The translations under genes were made by a program, and so were the position numbers. From NCBI GenBank assembly GCA_022264855.1, contig JABYQU010000034.1, positions 186,001-250,000 of the forward strand: a stretch of 64,000 bases of DNA, read 5' to 3'. Origin of the DNA: Lenzites betulinus (Eukaryota; Basidiomycota; Agaricomycetes; Polyporales; Polyporaceae). Shown one piece after another: positions 49,322-59,809 of the stretch (position 1 is the stretch's first letter; every line of letters begins with the position of its first letter). The notes under the pieces are model-generated. The model saw only the letters and a list, made by a program, of their open reading frames with translations, did not search any database and was not told where the DNA came from.

Positions 49322-49401
49322 TGACGACAGTGGGATTCGAACCCACGCCCTTTCGGACCAGATCCTGATTCTGGCGCCTTAGACCGCTCGGCCATATCGC
49401 C
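49322..49401 (-). tRNA. tRNA-Leu (anticodon CAG)
   Basis: Read on the minus strand it begins GGCGATA and ends TGTCGTC plus discriminator A, which pair as a 7-bp acceptor stem with two G-U wobbles. The D arm has GCCGAGCGGTC. The anticodon stem CCAGA/TCTGG closes the loop ATCAGGA, giving anticodon CAG. An 11-nt variable arm with a CC/GG stem marks a class II tRNA, and the T arm is GTGGGTTCGAATCCCAC. No intron. It decodes CUG as leucine. Confidence 0.93.
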
Positions 49402-50324
49402 TTATTCTGGGAGAAGGCTGACAAATACATGACCAGATTTGGCGCTCACTACTCCGCCACCGCAGAACCGGACTTCTCCCGGCTTCTTCTTGAACACGAT
49501 GTAGTCGTTGGAAGGCGTGCACGGCTACGCGGGTAGCTACCGTTACCAAAATATCGTGTCTCGCTGATCTTCAGGGTCCTCGTGCATGGGAAATTGGAAT
49601 ATCGGAGGCAAGACCGCCGAGCAATGTCAGACAACTGACGGACTCACTCGTGTCCCATTGGCGGTCCCATGACAAGATCAGCGGGAACACTACGCTCAGG
49701 TCAGTCCCCTGCAATTTGCCGACATCCGATGGCATTGGCCTCAACATTGCTTTTCTAGGTTAAGCACCATGATTGCCATCGTCCAGGGCACAGCGTTGCT
49801 GCCATCCCAGGGCTGCAGGCATCATCATACAGCACACTATATGGCGACTTGTGAGCATGTTGTCCGGCTTCAGCACGCGAAAAAAGCCCCGTGGTACGGT
49901 ACCTCTGCAGCATTTGGGCGTTGCTGGATTCCCGCTGGGTCCGGTAGCCAGGTTCGCGCGGCAATGCATGCCAATCACCGAGCTGCGGACTCGTTCAATT
50001 CAGTCCGCTGCACTCCGCCACGGATACAATGTGACCTACCTTCATCTCCGTTGCATGCGTCTCCAACCCGTGTGACCCCCTCGTCGTTGTTCGCAGGTCC
50101 GTGATTTGCTGTTTTTCTCATCGGCCGTACGGTTACACACTGAACGCGGATTGCGCGGATGGGGTGATGTCAGCCTTGTCCGAGTCCGATGCGGCAGCAA
50201 AAAAGATTCGCGGTCTGCGTGCTTGGCTGCACGCAGGGCTACCAGTGTTTGGTTCCCCGGTATATAATTGTGGGCAGCAGTGGGACGGGCTCGTCGGGGC
50301 CCACTCAAGCACCTTCCTCGCAAA
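49402..50324. other. Upstream region of the second lipase
   Basis: About 920 bp with overlapping short open frames on both strands but no recognisable gene. It contains the lipase TATA box. Confidence 0.55.
50261..50267 (+). promoter_or_regulatory. TATA box of second lipase
   Basis: TATATAA, 64 bp before the ATG at 50325. Confidence 0.7.
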
Positions 50325-52848
50325 ATGTTCGTCCGGTCGCTCTGCCTTCTCCCCGCTCTCGCTGGAGTCGCCCTCGCCGCACCCCTCGATCGGCGTGCTG
50401 CGCCCACTATACAGCTGGATCAAGGCACATTTGTCGGCACCTCCGACGGGACCACGAACAAGTTCTTAGGCATCCCCTTTGGAAAGCCGCCGTCAGTCCT
50501 CACTACCCCCTCACCCGGCTATTTATTCTGATCTAAGAGACGTTCAGGGTCGGGGACCTGCGCTTCAACCTACCGGTCCCCGTCGACCCGTACACTGGGA
50601 CTTACACCGTCACTGCATATGGGCCATCCTGCCCGCAACAGGCGGTCAACCTCGATCTGGGCCCTTTGGTTCTCGCGCAGGATGCGGTCAACTTCATTGT
50701 CAATTCGGTCTATGGAATTGTCTTCCCTTCGGCCGAGGACTGTAAGTGCTCTCGAGTGACATGAATGCCAGCGGAGTGGAAAACTTCATCTATCTTGCGG
50801 CAAAACTCAAATGTCTTGTAGGTCTCTCCATCAATGTGATCGTCCCTGCGGGCACGAAAGCTGGCGCCAAGTTGCCCGTTGTTGCCGTACGTCTGTCAGC
50901 CAGTTACCGTGCATAATCAGAACGCCAACATAATTTCTATACCGCAGTGGATCTTCGGTGGTACGTATACATTCGTCAACGGTTGCTGCTAGCGGTGAAT
51001 CTTACGAGTCTTTAGGTGGTTTTGAGCTCGGCAGCCCCAGCATGTGGGTTTTATACTCACGCCGCGCTGGTATGCGATGCTTACGCCATCTCACTGTAGG
51101 TATGATGGCGGTGGGATCGTAAGCAGGTCGATAACCCTCGGAGAGCCCGTCATCTACGTGAGCATGAACTACCGGTAAGCAGCTACCACGGCGGTACTTC
51201 TTCACGAGACTGACAGCACTTCCACAGTGTATCTGGTGAGAGTTTACCGCCTTTACAGGCCCAAAAGCTTGTTGTCTGAGCTACTCCACAGCCTACGGCT
51301 TCCTCGCGAGCAAGGAAGTGAAGGCCGCAGGCGTAGGCAATCTCGGCCTGCAAGATCGTCAGTACCCTCCACCCAAAATCCCAGCCGCATCGAGATTGAC
51401 AGAGCTTGTCTGACGTCCCAGAACGCCTCGCGCTGCAGTGGATCCAGAAGTACATCTCCACGTTCGGCGGGGACCCGACGAAGGTGACCATGTGCGTTCT
51501 CACCGGGTGGAGCGCGTCCTCCCACCGCCCCACCTCGGCACCTGTACCCCGCGCCAGTATGCTGACCAGTGACGGACGTTGTTGCCTTGCAGCTGGGGCG
51601 AGAGTGCGGGCGCGATCTCCGCTGCGCTGCACATGGTCGCGAACGGGGGCAATTCTCAGGGCCTGTTCCGCGGCGCGTTCATGCAGTCTGGGTCGCCGAT
51701 CCCCGTGGGCGATATTACGCACGGGCAGGGGGACTATGACGCGCTCGTGTCGAAGACTGGGTGCACGGGTGCGGCGGACACGCTCCAGTGCTTGAGGCAG
51801 GTGCCGTATGCGACGCTCAAGAACGCTGTGGATGCATCCCCGGACATCTTCTCGCCTCAGGTAATGCCGCTGTACTTGACTTCGATGGGTGTGTTTCTAA
51901 TGCGGTTCATAGGCGTTGCGCCTTGCGTGGCTCCCTCGCGTTGATGGCAATTTCATCGTCGATGCTCCCCAAACCCTGGTACAGCAAGGGAGCGTGGCTA
52001 ACGTGCCGTTTATCACTGGGGTGAGCTGATCCTTACACAACTCCCCCAAAGTAGGATGCTGACATTCTCACGAACAGGACTGCGACGACGAGGGCACCCT
52101 GTTCTCGCTCTCGACGCTCAACATCACGTACGTCCCAGCTCAATGGCCATCGTCTTTCCCGCCTCTACTTACAACACACACACGCACAGCACCGAAGCAC
52201 AAGTCCGCTCGTACATGCAGAACAACTACCTCCCAGCGGCATCGTCCAGCGACATCGACGCGCTCCTGAAGGCGTACCCGCAGGACATCACGCAGGGCTC
52301 GCCATTCAGCACCGGGATCCTGAACGCGATCAGCCCGCAGTTCAAGCGTCTCGCAGCGATACAGGGCGACCTCGTCTTCCAGGCGCCGCGCAGGTTTTTA
52401 CTGCAGAGCCAGGCGGGGAAGCAGCCGATGTGGTCCTTCTGTGCGTAGTGCCGCTATCTGTGTGTGGTCATCTGTGGGATGCCTTACTGACATGGGCACG
52501 ACAGTGAGCAAGCGGCTGAAGGCCATCCCTGTCCTCGGCTCCGTGCGTTCTCCTTTCTCCTAGCCCGTTTCCCATACTGAGCCATGCGCTACGTCGAATT
52601 CACAGGCGCACGCCACGGACATCTTGAATGTGTACGCCGGTGGCGAGATGGCGGACTACCTCATCAACTTCGTCAACCACCTCGATCCGAACGGGAAGAC
52701 GGTCCTGTCCTGGCCACAGTACACGCCCGCCGCGCCGAAGCTGCTCACGTTCCTCGACGGGCTGACCCCCCTGGAGATCACGAACGACGACTACCGCGTG
52801 GACGCGATGAACGTTGTGACGGAGTTGTCGCTGAAGTTCCCGATTTAG
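50325..52848 (+). CDS. Secreted type-B carboxylesterase / lipase (Candida rugosa lipase-like)
   Basis: Fifteen exons (50325-50491, 50548-50741, 50822-50886, 50948-50960, 51016-51043, 51100-51174, 51228-51235, 51292-51357, 51422-51491, 51593-51860, 51913-52020, 52078-52127, 52190-52440, 52505-52542, 52606-52848) give 547 codons plus stop, the usual length. A signal peptide (MFVRSLCLLPALAGVALA) precedes TNKFLGIPFGKPP. The nucleophile elbow is WGESAGAIS (Ser about 233), the charge-relay acid is expected near DCDDEGTLF, and the catalytic His is in GSAHATD (about 469). It hydrolyses triglycerides and other esters outside the cell. Exons of 13 and 8 nt are present; the 8-nt one is fused to its neighbour in the paralogue at 25.7 kb. 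Confidence 0.95.
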
Positions 52849-53319
52849 CCCTGGAGGGTCGTGACACTGGGGCGGGCCGAAACGAAACGATTCTTGAAGA
52901 AACGGCGTCTTGGGATTTAGAGACGGCGTTTGTAATCTTTGTTTTATCTGTATGTATTAACAGCTTTGGATTTCAGCAATGTACATCTTTGCTATGTGTG
53001 CGCACCTGATTGTTTGAGTCGTCGTATAGACAACGTTAGTCGGCAGATGCGCTCATACGCACGTTTAACGTTTGACATTGACAGCCAATAGACGGGGTGG
53101 ATATGATTCAAACAGTATGGCTTACAGATACAAGCGTATGATAGCTCGGCGGTGGCTGGGGAAGAAAGGGAAAGAGAGCACCAACAAAATAAGCGCGAGG
53201 CGACGAGTGGCTGGATAACGGAACGGGAACAGAGGGGTACGGCAGAGGCGGAGAGTTTCTGTCCGAGCCGGCGAGGGCGACAATACGATTACGCGCGAGG
53301 AGCCTGCTTCTCATCGGCC
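52849..53319. other. Convergent gap between lipase and NOT2 genes
   Basis: About 470 bp between two stops on opposite strands. No gene is seen. Confidence 0.55.
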
Positions 53320-55328
53320 TCACATCGCACCCATGGCGATGCCCACTCGTGCGGACTGCGCGGGCGTGTGCGACGGCGGGGGCGCGGTCATCTGCAGCGT
53401 CTGGCCCGGGGCGAACAGCGGGTTCTTCTCCTCGAGGTCGGTGTAGAGCACCGTCATCTCCTTGCGCGCCTTCTCCCACATCTCAGGGTCCCAGTACGAG
53501 TACGCGCCCTGCTCGCCGCCGGGCACCTTCTGCGACGGCTGCGTGCCCGTCTCCTTCGTGAGCCACAGGCGCAGCTCCTTGTGGTACCGCCAATTCCGGT
53601 TGTACCTGTCCGGGGGGCGCGCGTTGGACACAGCACACACGCACACATAGAACGCGAAAACACGTACAGCTCCTGCGCGGCGATCTCCTGCAGCGCATCC
53701 CGCGGCGACGCGTAGAACATGAAGAAGAGCGTCTCGTCGCTGAACGACGCGGCCTTGTTCGGCCCTGGCGGCGGCGGCTGCACGTTGTAGCACCCGGGCA
53801 GGTGGTAGTCGGGCTCTACTGTATGCGCGGCCGATGAGTCTGCCCATGGCGTGATGAACGTCGAGTACAGGCTTCTGGAGCAGCTTCCAGTCAAGAATGG
53901 AATACACGAGAGAGTGGTTGCCCGTACCCAGGATTCTGCATGTCCAGCCCCATTGTCCCCAAATCCGTGCCTATTGCAAGCAAACTCTGATCGGGGTCTC
54001 CACTCTTGATGATGGCTAGTAGTCCTAGGAGGCCCCAGCGGTCCGCGGGTGACATCAGTACTTGCTGGGCCGGCGTTTGTGGCACTGCGCATATCCGCGT
54101 GAGTTCGGCTCATAAACAGCTGACGTGCCTCATCACCTGCTACGGTCCCGTTCGCGACGTATGGCGTTTGCAAAGCGGGTGTTGGTTGCTGTGATGAGAA
54201 GGCCGGTGGTGGTACTCCTGGAGGAGCATTTAGATGCTGCTGCCCTTGCTGTTGCTGTGGCTGGATGGCTGCTTGTGTTGCCGCGCCGGCATTATGTTGT
54301 TGGCCATTAGGAAAGCTTGCAGCTTGCTGAGCGCTCGGATTCACATTGGGTGAATTCCATGCTGCCGCGCCCGGGTGGTTCTTTGCGGTAAAGGTCTGGA
54401 TACTATAAGACACAAACACACCTACGGTCAAAGCCAAGAAACGCACCCGTTGCTTGTCCCCCTCCGTCTGGAACCCCGGATGTACATTCCTCGCCTGGCC
54501 CAAGTTCAACAGCCCTGGCTGCTGCTGTCCCGGTGCCCCGCTTGTCAGTGAACCGAGCAGATTTTGTCGATGCTGCTGGTCTGCGTGTTGGAAGCCGTTC
54601 AACCCGGGTGGGTGTCCATCTGCGGGTGCCTGCTGAGCCTGCTGCTGTGCCGGTTGACTTTGTCCACCTAGCGTAGGGAAATCTTCCGCCGTGAAATCGC
54701 GTGGTTGGTTTGCGCCCGCTCCATTCCCAGCCTGCACCCCATTGCCCGCCGCTCCTGTCCCCGCCTGCGTCGCGTAGCTCGTCGTATTCGCGCTTGATGT
54801 CGCGGATGAGTTGTTCGCGGGTGTCGCGCCGAGTGCAGGGAAGTCGTTCGGGTCCAGGCCGACTTCGCTCTGGGACGACACCGAGGGGGCCGTCCCGAGA
54901 CTGGGCGCTGCATTTTGCGCTATGTGCGGAGGCAGACCCGCATTGGCGCCAGTCCCTTGCGCCTGCTGCTGGTGAGCAGCGTGCGTGAGCGACGTCTGCT
55001 GCGCGGTTAGTTGCGCGGGGGTTTGCGCCTGCTGCTGTTGCTGCTGTTGTTGCTGCTGAAGCGTGCCGGCGTTGTATGGGAAATTGTTCTGCCCGCGCTG
55101 CTGCAGGAAATTGGGTGATGGCTGGGGCACGACCGTCCGCTGGTTGGGCAGGATCGGATATGCTGGCGTCACGTTGCGCTGTGGCAGCCCAAAGCCGGGG
55201 TAGGGCCCGCGGTAGGGGAGCGCAGGGTTGGGGGCGAGGGCTGGGGGACGCTGTGGGGGTTGACCTGCGCGGAATGAGAACATGCCGGCACGGTCTTGTG
55301 AGCCCTTGCGATTACCTGCTCGATGCAT
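53320..55328 (-). CDS. NOT2: CCR4-NOT complex subunit NOT2 (CNOT2)
   Basis: Five exons (55328-54447, 54380-54137, 54084-53928, 53874-53668, 53605-53320) give 591 codons plus stop. The N-terminal half is Gln/Ala/Pro-rich, with a run of about ten Gln near residue 95 and short conserved blocks (LDPNDFPALG, FTAEDFPTLGG). The C-terminus is the NOT2/3/5 domain: LMSPADRWGLLGLLAIIKS, SLYSTFITPWAD, ETLFFMFYASPRDALQEIA, QELYNRNWRYHKELRLWLT. It is a structural subunit of the CCR4-NOT deadenylase and transcription regulator. An in-frame ATG at 55283 is an alternative start. It is divergent from the RPC9 gene. Confidence 0.95.
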
Positions 55329-55569
55329 GTTTTCACGAAGAGGCGGGTGGCGTAGAAAAGCAAAGGGTCGACGAGGACGACGAGATAAAGAGGCTTTGCT
55401 CGCTGTGTCGGATGATGGTGGCGGAGAAAGCGGGAATGCACAGCGAGCGCCCGCCCGCCGACAATGACTTGACTACCGACCTCGATCTCCTCCGCGACCC
55501 TGGCACATATACCGGCTCTGTGCTCTCCGTCTTCTGTATTTCTATCCTCGCGTGTATGCTACTGTAATA
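55329..55569. promoter_or_regulatory. Shared divergent promoter of NOT2 and RPC9
   Basis: Only 241 bp separate the two start codons, so the promoters must overlap. No TATA box is obvious. Confidence 0.55.
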
Positions 55570-56372
55570 ATGGAGGTTCGTGCAAATTTCCGCCGGGCGA
55601 CGCGGGCTCTGAGCGTGTGCCAGGTCCTCAACCAACGTTCGGCGCTGCTTTCCAACTACGAAGTCCTCACGCTCCTGAAGGAGCTTGAGAGCGACCACCT
55701 CGCGCGCACAAAATCCGCAATCCGCATCAAAAAGGAGGAAGAGGCCGCGGGCCTGCCGCCAAGACACCAGGCACCCCCTGACGATGTTTCTGAGAACTTG
55801 AGAACCGTCGAAGTCGAGGTGCGTTTTGTAATGTCGCGTGGAATGCAAGCGTAGGCTGAGGCCGACTGACTGCAGTCGTGCACATAGGCCATCCAGTACC
55901 TCTCTGCCGACTACCAACCAACCGTGTCGCAGACCGCTGAGAGCATCACCCAGCTCACGCACAAACTCGGTCAATGGGACCTCACAAAAGCGGAGAAGCT
56001 GCAAATAGTGAACCTCGCACCAACAGAGCCGGTCGAGCTCTACGTAGTGAGTGTCGCAAGTTCGTTCAGTGGTGGCGTCGCTGACCGTTAGACCAGATTG
56101 TGGAGGAGCTAGAAGACCGCTATGGTGACAAGATGGAGGACATTCTGAACACAGTGAAATCCTCTCTAGCCGGTTCTGCGCCTGAGCCGAACGGAGCCCC
56201 TGGCGGTGACGGCATGGCTCAGTCAGCACAGGCGCAAATGGTATACACAGAGTATACGGAGGAGTATGCCCAGGACGACGGCCACTGGCAATACGACGCT
56301 ACCGATGTTGTTTTCGACGACACGGGAGAAGGAGCTGGTGTCGAAGGAGACCTGGACGTCGACGACGATTGA
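55570..56372 (+). CDS. RPC17: RNA polymerase III subunit RPC9 (Rpc17)
   Basis: Four exons (55570-55575, 55624-55818, 55888-56046, 56097-56372) give 211 codons plus stop. The first exon is just ATGGAG; splicing it to the next restores the family start MEVLNQRSALLSNYEVLTLL. The HRDC-like domain follows (IQYLSADYQPTVSQT, LQIVNLAPTEPVELYVIVEE). Rpc17 pairs with Rpc25 in the Pol III stalk that contacts TFIIIB. The acidic C-terminal extension (about 60 residues, ending DLDVDDD) is longer than in yeast. Confidence 0.93.
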
Positions 56373-56800
56373 CGCTCTCGACGCGACTCACGTCTGGGGT
56401 GGGCGCTTCACGCTCATGAGGCTTGAATTTGAACCACCACCATTGCCACCGACGTTACCACTTATAAGTATTTGTACCTGTCCACGTACCTTTCGAATGC
56501 TGCTGCAATCGTGTTCGCATCTGTGTGTTACCAAGATCGAACTATCATCACCATCAGGTTACAACAGTGGGAACGAACCCCAGCCCGATATAGGTGCTAC
56601 TGACTGAGAGGCAGTTGAATCGGCCGGAGCGGATGAAGCTTCTATCGCTGACTGACCAAAAGCTGTATCGGCTCTCAACGAGCCCTGTGTCCTCCTCACT
56701 GACGACTTTCACGACTTTCACGCCGTAACGAATATCTGGTGAGCATCCCGAGTATCAGCCTTGCTCTTCTTACACACATCCTGACATATAAGCAGACGAT
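56373..56800. other. Intergenic region
   Basis: About 430 bp between tandem plus-strand genes; nothing is recognised. Confidence 0.5.
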
Positions 56801-57985
56801 ATGCCGTCCATTCTGGAACGCCTACGAAAGCGAACACTGAGCCATCGGAGCTCGGCAATTGCTCAGTTGACTGCCTTCTCTACGACGTCCCCAACCACGA
56901 ACCTCGACCCTCAACTCCCTACCTCTCGCTCTGAGCCCTCGCTTGTCGACCGCAGAATTATCGACGATCTCCCTGCACTCCTCGGGGCCCTCGAAAAGGA
57001 GGCTGAAAGTCGTGGCGCTTTGAAACCTCCGCGGCCTCGAAAGCGTTCTGGGCTGGCGAGCTTCACTCTTACTCGGAAAGCGGACAACTCGGACCCTGAA
57101 GAACACGCTAGGGAGACCTCCGAAAAGGAAAACTACCCCTCGACATCGCGTTGGAAGGGCAAAGGACGTGCGTCGCAGCTCTCGCAGCAAAACACTGGCA
57201 CGACAAGCTCTCCCTGGTCGACATTTGGTCGACATCACCCACGTCCTAGAGATCCCAGAAATATGCCGTACGGGAGCCAGACCTCGTCTCGCCGCGGATC
57301 CCGCGTAGCTCCTTCAGCATTCTATGCTTCTTCCTCCAGCAACGCCGGAGGAGGCAACAACGCCTCCAATCTCACATCCGGTTCGTTATCCCTTGAACAC
57401 GTTCAGGGCACGCAGTCGACCGACTCGCGTGCCTCCGTCGCCATGATCAGCAGTGAGAGCTTCCCGCACACGTTTGGGAGACACAGTCCCTCGGATGCGC
57501 GCGCGCGATCGTCCTCCCAGGACTGTGGCGCGCCGTCGCTCGCTCAAGTCACCGCGTCCATGGATGATGTCCCTGCAACCATGACTCCAGAGGGCGTGCC
57601 GAGTGCTATCCCTGTGCACCCGCGTGGTGTTCCGCCACCAAGCGCGAGCGTTGATTCGAACCTCGGCGGACATGAGCGTGCATTCTTGAGAAGTCATGTT
57701 GCGTTCCCGTCCGAAGCGAGCATGAATCAAGGCTCTGCTGCTGCCGGTCTCGACGAGCACCATGCCCTCCAGCCACCGCCTGAGACGATGCAGGATGGGG
57801 AATGGGAGGTTTCGGAGGAGGCGCGGATGGCCAGGGCGCGGGCGCGTGGCGATGGGCGACTGTTGCCATCGGCATCTGCCGAGCCTCATGGGCAGCATGC
57901 GTCGGGCGAGGGAACCTTTGAGCCTTGTTCTCCATCCCACCTTATACCCCCCTTCCACCGCTTCACACATCGCCCACACTGCTAG
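56801..57985 (+). CDS. Serine-rich protein of unknown function (possibly 5' part of the next gene)
   Basis: A single 394-codon frame from MPSILERLRKRTLSHRSSA to a TAG at 57983-57985. It is rich in Ser, Arg, Pro and Gly without a known domain. Three bases after the stop is a well-formed intron (57989-58037 region: GTGAGC donor, CTGAC branch point, CTGCAG acceptor) whose 3' exon is open in the same phase into the next gene. So the two may be one gene whose annotated stop is avoided by unseen splicing, or a gene broken by a stop. Only 135 bp separate the two frames. Confidence 0.55.
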   Translation: MPSILERLRKRTLSHRSSAIAQLTAFSTTSPTTNLDPQLPTSRSEPSLVDRRIIDDLPALLGALEKEAESRGALKPPRPRKRSGLASFTLTRKADNSDPEEHARETSEKENYPSTSRWKGKGRASQLSQQNTGTTSSPWSTFGRHHPRPRDPRNMPYGSQTSSRRGSRVAPSAFYASSSSNAGGGNNASNLTSGSLSLEHVQGTQSTDSRASVAMISSESFPHTFGRHSPSDARARSSSQDCGAPSLAQVTASMDDVPATMTPEGVPSAIPVHPRGVPPPSASVDSNLGGHERAFLRSHVAFPSEASMNQGSAAAGLDEHHALQPPPETMQDGEWEVSEEARMARARARGDGRLLPSASAEPHGQHASGEGTFEPCSPSHLIPPFHRFTHRPHC

Positions 57986-58120
57986 ACGGTGAGCAGCACC
58001 ATCGCCCGACATCGCGCAATCTGACAAAATCCTGCAGCGGAGAACCGCAGCGACGGCGTTCCCGATAACTTATCGCGTTTTCTCTACTCCGATTCCTTCA
58101 AGAGCACTGGCGATATCTCG

Positions 58121-59339
58121 ATGTCAGAACCACGGGATGCGACGAACACGTTGAACAGACAACCCAGCGACACGAGGGATACGCTCAAAAAGGGCCTCAA
58201 CACCACTTCACGCGTAGGGACACACGTCAGGGCGCGTAGCAAACGCAGCTCTCAACTCAGCGAACCGCCGCACACGCCCACCGCGTCCACCTCGAAAGAA
58301 AATGGAAGGGCTGGCCCATACTCTACTACCGCATTCCCCACCACCCCTACCACACCAGGGTCACCCACGCCAGTACGCATACCTCGCACGCCGCGTACTG
58401 CGAGCGAGCCCGGCCTCAGGTCCGTCTCAGAGAAGTCCGTGCTCGAGACACCGGTGAACCAGAAGGGCAAGCGCAAGGCAGAGGAAGTCGATATCACACC
58501 CCCTGATCAACGCGCTGGACACCATGCCACGTTTGTGCTCCCCGAAGGTGGCCGTCGTGAGTGCCCTCATCTTCAACCCTTGGGTTTGCTGACCGCTGTT
58601 CAGGCTCTCATCATCCTTCGGAAGTCTCTCGCGCCCCGTCATCTTACCAGGGCCGTAAGCGTGCGCGTCTGTCGACGGCCTCTCCGTCTGCCAGTCCTTC
58701 TCAGTCTAGACCAGCTTCCGTGTCGCGGCACCCAACCGACTCATGGCCCAGCCGCTCTGCCATCCCTGCCGCTCTTCACCGTGCCACCTCTAAAACTGCT
58801 TCAACGCGCTCTCCCGCTCGCCCTGCGTCCACCACCGCTTCCGCCCATAGAAGTCCTGGTGGCCGTCGAAGCCTCTCGGAGATCTCCATCCCCCTCAGCG
58901 CACTCATCGCCCCTCATGCGCCGTCTATCAGCGTGCGGTCGAGTGTGTACCACATGCGCGATCCACGCAAACCACCACGAGTCCAGCCCACGCCATGGCA
59001 CCTTCATCTGCGTTCCCCAGAGCAAGACGGATCGCCTATCCACGCATGGTTTTTCTTCATAGGCTTCGTCCTCTTTCCTCTGTGGTACATCGCCAGCGTA
59101 TGGAGGATCCCACAAACGAGGCAAGTTGGCGGTACGGACACGGAGAAGGCCGTCACGCTTGACGACCCTCAAGTAGAGCATGGTGAGTCTTTGTCGATCT
59201 CGCGATGCTGACATGCCTGAAGGTGATTTGCACAGACGCAAGGTCATGGCGGAGGCGCTGCCGCATCATGTCCGTGGTATCCATTTTGACTTACATCCCG
59301 TTCATTGTCTTGGTCGCTGTCTTCGTCCCCCGCAGCTAG
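58121..59339 (+). CDS. Serine-rich protein with two C-terminal membrane segments
   Basis: Three exons (58121-58556, with open frame back to 58037; 58602-59180; 59236-59339). A long Ser/Thr/Pro/Arg-rich part has many TP/SP sites (PTTPTTPGSPTPVRIPRTP). Near the end come two hydrophobic segments, HAWFFFIGFVLFPLWYIAS and MSVVSILTYIPFIVLVAVF, joined by a short charged loop with WRRRCR, and the protein ends VPRS. The hairpin topology leaves both ends in the cytosol. I know this tail only as a pattern seen in basidiomycete hypothetical proteins. The start is uncertain because the reading frame may continue from the preceding gene. Confidence 0.65.
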
Positions 59340-59809
59340 TACCTCTCCTTCGCGATACGCGCACTGTTATCCACCTCGCGCCCCTCACTGCCTTCTACTG
59401 CCGTTCTCGAGCCCCGGTCTCCGTGTATTACCGCCGATCCTTCCACCTGCCATTCCTTTGAACATTCTTGGTTGCACATACTTAGCGCAGCCGGACTTAA
59501 CGCGCCTCTGCGAATTACCCTACATCCCGCGATCGGACATGTTGTGTAGTAGATACATGTCGAAGCCAAACTAATCGATGTTGTGTATCAAGCTTTTCTG
59601 TCGTCTCCGGGGCTCTCCGTCAGCCCCATTGGCCATGTACGAGCGCACTTCCGAGACTGCAGACGGGCGGGCGGCGCGGGCACGCAGCACCGCCAGGCAC
59701 CGCCGGGTCACGCCATGTGACACCGCGCCCAACCCGAGGGAGACGCCGAGGGCAGCATCGCTATCCTTGTCCTCGTCCACGTCCACCCACGCCCTGCTCG
59801 CTGCCCGCC
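59340..59809. other. Intergenic region
   Basis: About 470 bp between tandem plus-strand genes; no gene is recognised. Confidence 0.5.
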
